Assembly: GCA_035610365.1 (NCBI GenBank)
Contig: CM069432.1
Span: forward strand, 79,922,520 to 79,986,519
Reading direction: 5' to 3'
Source of the DNA: Aquatica leii
Taxonomy: Eukaryota > Arthropoda > Insecta > Coleoptera > Lampyridae
Length of the DNA stretch: 64,000 bases
The translations under genes and the position numbers were made by a program. Below the pieces are notes generated by a model. It did no database searches. It was given only the letters and a program-made list of their open reading frames with translations, and had not been told where the DNA came from. Below are positions 57,170 to 64,000 of this stretch, piece by piece (within the stretch, counting starts at the first letter, position 1; each line of letters begins with the position of its first letter).

Positions 57170-58397
57170 TATAAGAGATAAGTATTTAAAACTTACTTAT
57201 ATTATTATCTATTTAGTGTCTTAATATTTTTTTGTGTCAAGTTTGAATTTTTTTAACTTCTTTAATAGGTAAAATTAGGTGTAACTCTTATACAATGTAG
57301 ATATTCCACTAGCAAAACTGCCGTAGGTTTATCTGAGTTATAATTTTGTTTATTTGAAATTTTTTTTAACGCTATTACCACTGTTGTTACTTTAAAAACA
57401 TTTTAGTTTTCGTGATGTATAAACGTCCCGGGCGTAAATGTCATTTTACTAGTGCAAAATTACTGATTTTTGCTTCCGTTTCTGACGTTGAAAAAGACAG
57501 CACGTGAACTAACGCTGTGTTTAGTGAGATCTACGTTTTAAGTATTGTGGAATGTTGTGTTACTTCCACTATCGGCCTCCTCGTAGTTTGTTTCCAGGTA
57601 TTGCTTTCTTTGGCTTGATAAACTGAAATTTGTACAGATACAAGAATTATATACATAAGTTTTATATGACTAATTTGAAGTTAAGTTTGGGGGATAATCG
57701 TCAAACAGACGCTTAATTTCGAAGACACAGTGACACACCTGCGATTATATCAGTGTGAAAATCAACAGCAAAACTATTCGCAACACTACAAACAACTTAG
57801 ATATCTATGTATGTCACAATTAATTTATGCACATTTAAGCTTTAACCTGTTAACGTTATTACATTTCTTCATATACGTAACTACAAGATTTGCATTCATT
57901 TAATTTTTATCTTTCGTTTTCTTATCAAATGATACTTTTATATTTCAATACTGTAACTCATGTACCTACGTGTTGAGGTGTGGTTTAATTTAAGCATCTG
58001 CTAATGCATAATTGTCTTTTTTTATGAACAATTTGTTAGCATATACTCAGTAATACTGATTGTTGATTTTATTCCTTTCTATGTTGCTATTGTAATAAAT
58101 ATATTTTGATTGTTTACCTACACTGTTGGCAGATGTAAACGGGTCTATTTTGGCGTTTTTTTAATTACGATATACTCAGCACATTGAGGATCAGGCTAAA
58201 TCCTATCAGTTATACACCAACGACTTGCTCTCTAAAACAATAAGCTGCCGCTTAAAGCAGGTTACAGTTGTTTTTACCGTAACGTTGTTTATACCGAAAA
58301 AGCAATACATATAACGTTTTTGGAAATTCTTGATCTCCATTTCAACATGTAAAAATTCTTTTTTAAAGTTAATATTTGACAAAGTCAAGTTATGGTC
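57170..58397. other. AT-rich DNA without a supported gene
   Basis: A GC-richer patch at 57420-57640 has splice-like signals on both strands but no convincing frame. Confidence 0.35.
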
Positions 58398-58640
58398 TGT
58401 TAATTACCTGATCAATAGTGATATAAATACCGTCACAAAACGTTTTACTTCAGTGACATTTACCACTCCGAAGATGTAAGCTGTCATGTCTTGCAAAACG
58501 TCAGTTTGTTTAGGTTCACGAACGACAATACGGTAAAAGCCAAGTTTTACTTCTTGCTTTGGCTCTCAAGAACAAACTAAGATCAAGCCTAAAAAGTCTC
58601 GGTTTTTAGCTACGACGCAGTCTAATCCAAAAGTCCTAAG
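58398..58640 (+). repeat. Dispersed repeat, second family, copy B
   Basis: Same family and orientation as 27880-28075. Here it is longer, with an extra segment around GACAATACGGTAAAAGCC. Unknown family. Confidence 0.7.
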
Positions 58641-59369
58641 GTTTTATTTTATTTTTATTACTTAATAATTTTTTTTATAGAAAAGCATGGTTTATTATTA
58701 AACTAGTTGTAAACAAGATACAATTAATAGTAGAAGTCCGTTCTGAACTGCCCAAAAAAGTGGAAAACCCGCATTGTTAACACAAATTAAGAAAAAGATT
58801 TTAGTGCATGTTTGCGCCTCATCATTCTTCAACTGCTATTTGAAAAGAGTTAGAACTACTTTTTACAAGTTGTTATAAATGCACTAAATGTCAAAGTGTA
58901 AGCTGTTATCGATCTGCCAAAAAACGCAAGTTCTAGATTGTAATTCGCAAAAGAATACAAGAATTTTCATTAGGGTGTAATTCTTTCCGACAAAAAAAAA
59001 CGTTTTACACGTCCGAAGTATTAAGTAATAGTAGATTACCCACCGAGGCGAAAAGTATTCCATGGAATACTTTTGCCAAGGTTTGAATACCATTTTATTC
59101 ACAATCAGTCATTAAACAACATTATGCTGATAAAAAATGAATAAAAACCTACTTCCCAAATTTTATCGTTAGTCTTATAAATACTCTTAAAGCGTAAACA
59201 CGAATTGAAAAATTGTGCCGTGCGCGATAAGGTTATAGTGCACCTTTAACATTGAACCTGATAAGTACCTATTTTATTATTTTGTGCTCATTAATTTAAT
59301 TCTAACATTGACAAATAACATTAACTGCATTTGAATTCGCCCCTTGCGGGCGAAGTAAACTTAATTAAC
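58641..59369. other. DNA between repeat and LINE
   Basis: Contains the perfect 24-bp palindrome AAAAGTATTCCATGGAATAC+TTTT at 59051-59074. No gene. Confidence 0.4.
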
Positions 59370-59423
59370 ATGCCTTTAACGTCAAAACGTTGATCTGACC
59401 ATTTATCACCACCGATAAGCGAT

Positions 59424-60467
59424 GTGCAAAAGCGTTATCAATGGGAACCCAAATCAATATTAGAACAAAACAAATGCTACCTTCCCGAGCATTTAGAACT
59501 AACTGATGGTCGAGATAATGAACAAACAAGTTTAGCTTCTTGTTCTTATACAACACCCACTCAAACTAAAAAGATACCGCCAATATTTTTACACGGTTCG
59601 AACAATCACAAAGAAGTAATCGCAGATATTAAAAATTTGACCTCAAATGAATTCACAACAACATATACTACAAAAGCGTTAAAAATCAACCTTACATCTG
59701 AAGAAGATTACAGAAAACTATCAAAGCATTATTTAGATAATAACATTCAATTTCATACTTACCAAAATCCAAACTCAAAACCTCATTCTGTAGTAATTAA
59801 AAACGTTCCTCCTTCATTATTAGAACAAGATATTCTTACTAAACTAAAACAGCATGTATTACCTGTTATCAAAGTAATAAGATTATATTATAAAGACAGG
59901 GTACCCATGCCTGTATGTGTTGTTGACATTCAAGCTAATGAAAAAGCAAAAGAAATATACGATCTTACGCAAATTCAAAATTCTATAATAAAAATTGAAC
60001 CTAGAAGACCAGCAAAAAATACGCTTCAATGTCACCGATGCCAACGTATCGGACATACTAAAAACTATTGTTCGTTAGAGCCCCGTTGCGTAAAATGTTT
60101 AAAGAATCATTTATATACGGAATGCGACAAAAAAGCCGAAGAACCTCCAGAATGTGTAAATTGCAAAGAACAACATCCAGCTAACTACCGTGGATGCAGG
60201 GCATTTCAAGAAACTCAACTAAATCGTAATAACAAAAGATCAATTAATCCTGCTAATAATTACTCACGTGAAGCTAAAACTTACGCTGCAGCAGCTAACA
60301 GCGACTTACATAACGACAACATACCATCTAATAATTCAATACCTAACACTTCGTCGTCTACCAACAACATAATGTCTCATATTATTAAATTAATCCAACC
60401 TTATATTGAACAAATTAAATCTTTTATCATTAATAATTTAATTCCGTTACTTTTTAATGTTCCATAA
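59424..60467 (+). CDS. LINE ORF1 protein (gag-like, three zinc knuckles)
   Basis: 347 residues from the ATG at 59424. An in-frame ATG at 59370 is separated from it by a TGA at 59391-59393, so the original start may have been further upstream. The middle (HSVVIKNVPPSLLEQDILTK) and VIRLYYKDRVPMPVCVVDI fit the PRE_C2HC-type domain of Jockey-clade ORF1. Near residues 200-250 stand three zinc knuckles: CHRCQRIGHTKNYC, CVKCLKNHLYTEC and CVNCKEQHPANYRGC. They bind RNA in the LINE ribonucleoprotein. The C-terminus is asparagine- and serine-rich. The stop codon overlaps the ORF2 start by 11 bases, the usual arrangement in this clade. Confidence 0.85.
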   Translation: MQKRYQWEPKSILEQNKCYLPEHLELTDGRDNEQTSLASCSYTTPTQTKKIPPIFLHGSNNHKEVIADIKNLTSNEFTTTYTTKALKINLTSEEDYRKLSKHYLDNNIQFHTYQNPNSKPHSVVIKNVPPSLLEQDILTKLKQHVLPVIKVIRLYYKDRVPMPVCVVDIQANEKAKEIYDLTQIQNSIIKIEPRRPAKNTLQCHRCQRIGHTKNYCSLEPRCVKCLKNHLYTECDKKAEEPPECVNCKEQHPANYRGCRAFQETQLNRNNKRSINPANNYSREAKTYAAAANSDLHNDNIPSNNSIPNTSSSTNNIMSHIIKLIQPYIEQIKSFIINNLIPLLFNVP

Positions 60468-61850
60468 TCTATACTTAAAAAATCTACAGATCCTAAATTA
60501 TAATGCCAATGGACTTAAAAGCCAACGTTCTATTCTAATAGCGTTTTTAGCACGATATAACATAGACACTGCCTGCATATCCGAAACTCATCTCACCAAC
60601 AACGAAACCATAAGAATACCTGGCTATCAAATCTACCGGACTGACAGAAACACGAGGATTGCGTCTGGCGGAGTGGCAATTCTTGTTAAAAATAATCTAG
60701 CGCATCATCAATTTAACAATTTTATTACTACTAACTTAGAGAGATTGTTACTGTTAAAATTTATTTAAACAACAACAAATATCTAAACGTTACTAGCGTT
60801 TATAAACAACCAAACAAAATCTTACTAGAAGAGGACATAAAAGCAATTTTTGAAACAACGGAGCCAATCCTACTAATTGGAGATCTTAATTGCAAGAACA
60901 CAACATGGGGATGCAGAAACACAAACCCCAATGGAGTTAATCTTAATGAACTATCAGCTAAATACGTGTTTCAAATTATAGCACCAGAGCAACATACATA
61001 TTTTCCTTACCGTGTAGATCATCAATCAGATATTTTAGATATCGTTGTTCAAAAAAATTTTAATTATCAAATTTATCAAACAGTCTATACCGAAATGAAC
61101 TCTGATCATAATCCAGTAGTGATAAGTTTTCAAACCAATCCTGTCTTTAGACATGTTAACCAAAAACTAATAAACGGGATAATCAACTGGCCATTATTCC
61201 AAAAAAAATTAGACGCAAACTGTGTTGTCCAAAAGCTACCAGAAACAGCAATTGATATTGACAACCAAATAGCTAACATAACAAACGCTATTACCACCAG
61301 CGTCCAACAAGCAACTAAAACAACTCAAATGAGAAAACCACGCAACTACTACATCCCACCAAAGTATATTATAGATTTAATAAAACAAAAAAGTCAAACT
61401 CGTCGTGAATGGCAACGAACAAGAAATCCCATTATTAAAAATTTACTTAATAATTTAACACATCGAGTCAAACGAGAACTAGATGAATACAAAATAAATA
61501 ATTACAAGCGAATGATTGGAAATTTTGAATCGAACGATCCAGGCCTGTGGAAAACAACTAAAAGAAGCTTAGGACAACAAACAGAAATACCTTCGATTGA
61601 TGACAATCGTACAACATATTACACCGATGGTCAAAAATGCAACGCTTTTGCTAACCACTTAGAAACCGCTACTACATCAAATATGAGCAATCTGGAATTC
61701 CACACATTCTCAATTATGTAGAAACTCACATGCCCAATCCACGTAAGAATACAAAAGTAACTTCACCTAGAGAAATAGATGATATAATTAAGCAACTTGG
61801 TAATAAGAAAGCTCCCGGACACAATTTAATAACAGGTTCGCAAAGTGTAC
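60457..61850 (+). pseudogene. LINE ORF2 (endonuclease plus start of RT), broken
   Basis: The ATG at 60457 overlaps ORF1. The apurinic-type endonuclease shows NYNANGLKSQRS, ISETHLTNNET, SGGVAILVKNN, LLIGDLNCKNTTWG and TEMNSDHNPVVISF. A frameshift near 60750 separates the first two blocks from the rest. After the endonuclease comes the linker, then a second frameshift near 61690. The RT start is GNKKAPGHNLIT (family KAPGxDxI motif), where similarity stops. All catalytic RT motifs are absent. Confidence 0.85.
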
Positions 61851-64000
61851 ATTACTGACCGTGGGGTTTCATTACATACGCGGTTTTTTAGCCATAGAAA
61901 CCGCTAACTTCAAAAGGTTCAAAAAGCTGTATATGTTACCAACTGGGTGTGAATAATAGTATACTTTAAAAGACACGCAACGCTCGATTTGAAACTTAAT
62001 CATAACGAACCTGTTAAAGTTGTGGTAAAATTAATGAATAAGCGATTTTGAATTGTCAGAATTAATTTGTATAGAAGAACGGTTGCATTGGCAAGTGTAA
62101 ATAACGATTTTTAAAACTGAAATTATCTGAAAACCTGTTCGTACAACATAAATAACTAATACACACCGTGGTATACCATATAAAAAGATAGTAAAGTGTA
62201 ACATTATGTAACATACAAAAAGGCCAAACGTTAGGTGCTATTTATAACATATAACAAAGTGTAAAAATTGTGTGACGTACATACAACAAAAGTCAAAAAC
62301 AAAAAAAAATAATGCACAAAATTTACATAATTTCCTAACAATAAAACACAAAACATATAGAGCATAAACAACGAGACAATTTATTTACAAATTTATCAAT
62401 AGAGTTGTAGGAATTCCATATTACCATTAGATTTCATTTTAATTTAAAAACAAAAAAAAATTAAATCGGACGCCACAATATTTTTGTAATAAAATTAGAA
62501 TAAATGTTGAAATTTAAAAATACATAAAGTAATAATCACAATAAAATCTAGTAAAAAAAATTATTTACAAGATTGAGTAAATGAGTACGTCCATTCTTAA
62601 CGGTTTAAAGGTTACTTCTTGTCTCTTTGAGTTGCGCACTTGCATTCTGGGTGCAGCCCATGGGTGTGTTTAGCATCCGATTCACACGATGACGTAATCT
62701 TGTGCAATTCTCATGTGTGCCTATTTTAATCTTGAAATTTCCGTAATTTTAATCTGATTTATTTCTTATTCATAACGAGAATGTTGTAAAACGTAAACTT
62801 AACGTATAATAATTTTCAAATACGCAACCTACCAAACCAAGTTAACTTCTGAACGTAACACATTGGATAATTCTCGAATTTGTTACCATATAACGGAAAT
62901 TCCCCGAAAACGTAATTGTATAACGCATTGCGCAAATCGAAATCAAAAAAACATAGTCGTAAGTTTTTGTATTCATGAAAAGGAAACGTAGTCATACGAA
63001 ACAAAAAACAAAAAACTTGTAATAGGTAATAAGAGAAAATGTCGTATGTTAAAAAAATTGTAGTTGTAGGAAAAATATCGTATGTAAAAAAAACGCAATT
63101 TCTAAAGATTACAGATACAGTATCGAGCAAAGAAAAAACTTGCCTCTATAAATTAGGGACAACTACTAAAGCATATTAGCACACAAACGCGGTTTATAAA
63201 GCAACATTAACAGTAAAGCAATATGTTGCAAACTCTCACAGCTGAACAAAAAACGTTCTTTTGCACCAGAGTGCAACAAAAAGATGATTTGATAAAAAAG
63301 AAAAAAATTAGTTGCACACCCAGTGAATCAAATACTAAATTAAATCAGAGAGGTTTATCGAAAAAAAGTTCATGTTTCAGAAGTAGTAGCAGACCAATAA
63401 TTTAAAAAACATTAAAAAATTAAAGAATTTGGTAGATGAAGATAAAACAACTTAGATTTCACAAATGAATATTTTATTAGAAATAAAAATTCTAAAATTT
63501 TTGGGCATTTCAATTAAAGGCAGCATATTTGCATAATTAAATTCATGTAAAATTTAAAAACAAATTAGCTTTCATTGGATATAACTTTATTAAATCTACA
63601 AAATGGCGACTCAATGTGTGACCGTAAAATTGAGCTAAAAAATGTGCTCTAGTAACAGCAGTAATTGAAAAAACGTTTTTCGAGTCTGGTCGTACTATTC
63701 CAATAAACATGTAAATAATACCACTATAACGTGCTCGTACTGATAAATTTACATTCATTTGAATATTTAAAAATTTTAATTTTGAATCGCGTTTGTTAAA
63801 GCCACTAAATTATTTTTAGAAAAAATGGTAAATTTTTCTAGTGTAGAATAAGGGAAGAGAAACACTTCTTAGTGTGTTATGGGCGAATTTTTGTTGATCA
63901 ATGTGCTAACACAGTAATCGGTTAAAAATGTTAAAGAATAACAAAAAAACACTTAAAGGAACTCAAAAAACAATAAATTAGTTAAAACAAACTTACAGAC
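61851..64000. other. AT-rich DNA, no supported gene
   Basis: Frames of 104 (minus, 62816-63130), 60 (plus, 63223-63405) and 71 codons (minus, 63543-63758) are present. None shows a known domain, and the first contains an internal FLTYDIF-type repetition that looks compositional. No RNA gene seen. Confidence 0.35.

Larger units (their letters stand above)
59370..61850 (+). mobile_element. Jockey-like LINE, truncated at its 3' side
   Basis: Contains a complete-looking ORF1, a complete endonuclease domain in ORF2 and only the first few residues of the reverse transcriptase. The sequence leaves the element near 61830-61850. LINEs normally lose their 5' end on insertion, so loss of the 3' part points to a later deletion or rearrangement. 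Confidence 0.82.

Noticed and set aside
57420-57640. GC-richer patch with splice-like signals on both strands
   Set aside because: Competing readings (minus exon after TTTCAG, plus exon before CAG/GTATTG), none with a recognisable product; might be a non-coding first exon but unsupported.
62816-63130. 104-codon minus-strand frame
   Set aside because: Aromatic- and threonine-rich repetition suggests compositional bias; no family recognised.
1-64000. CRISPR arrays, tRNA or rRNA genes, bacterial operons
   Set aside because: No spaced direct-repeat array, no cloverleaf or ribosomal signature noticed; the short repeats present are minisatellite, hexamer array or transposon ends.

Overview
The window looks like insect nuclear DNA from a large, AT-rich, transposon-laden genome. 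The evidence is spliceosomal introns with short GT-AG ends, TATA/Inr-type promoters, AATAAA signals, and element families typical of arthropods (BEL/Pao, Ty3/Gypsy, Jockey-like LINE, PIF/Harbinger with a MADF-BESS partner, hAT, IS630-Tc1-mariner, Crypton-like). I could not fix the order or species. Beetles and hemipterans both carry this mix.

Layout. 640-2345: two opposed hAT remnants. 2578-4240: two direct copies of an unnamed dispersed repeat. 5641-5840: a 20-bp minisatellite. 6048-8572: a compact, apparently intact convergent cassette with a five-exon gene on the + strand facing three small ORFs on the - strand. 11065-11640: a TIR-bearing MITE. 12531-12719: a possible terminal host exon (- strand). 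13897-14909: a foldback next to a Crypton-like recombinase fragment. 15442-16934: an IS630/Tc1-like transposon whose gene ends inside a perfect hairpin. 17950-19628: a hAT remnant carrying another perfect hairpin. 20014-27454: a young Ty3/Gypsy element. 28380-28887: an IS630 C-terminal fragment. 31819-32795: a transposase fragment next to a 279-bp near-perfect inverted repeat. 33570-36670: an inverted repeat pair enclosing a second possible host exon, a telomere-like hexamer array split by a foldback, and two hairpins. 37800-38190: a mariner-like remnant. 39298-40460: a second, internally deleted IS630 copy. 40841-43713: a complete-ended PIF/Harbinger element with TTA target duplications and two interleaved antisense genes. 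43920-44264: a LINE RT tail. 48300-50243: a degraded Harbinger. 51472-51814: a foldback with a hammerhead-like motif. 51859-57164: a young BEL/Pao element with a 5-bp target duplication. 59370-61850: a Jockey-like LINE cut off early in its reverse transcriptase. The rest is AT-rich sequence in which I see no gene.

Most coding capacity here belongs to mobile elements, most of them broken. The exception is the 6.0-8.6 kb cassette. Its frames are open, its promoters and splice sites are good, and I do not recognise any of its proteins. It is the best candidate for an undescribed system. The two - strand host-like exons at 12.5 and 34.4 kb suggest that much of the window could be a long intron of one host gene, but that rests on a few dozen codons.
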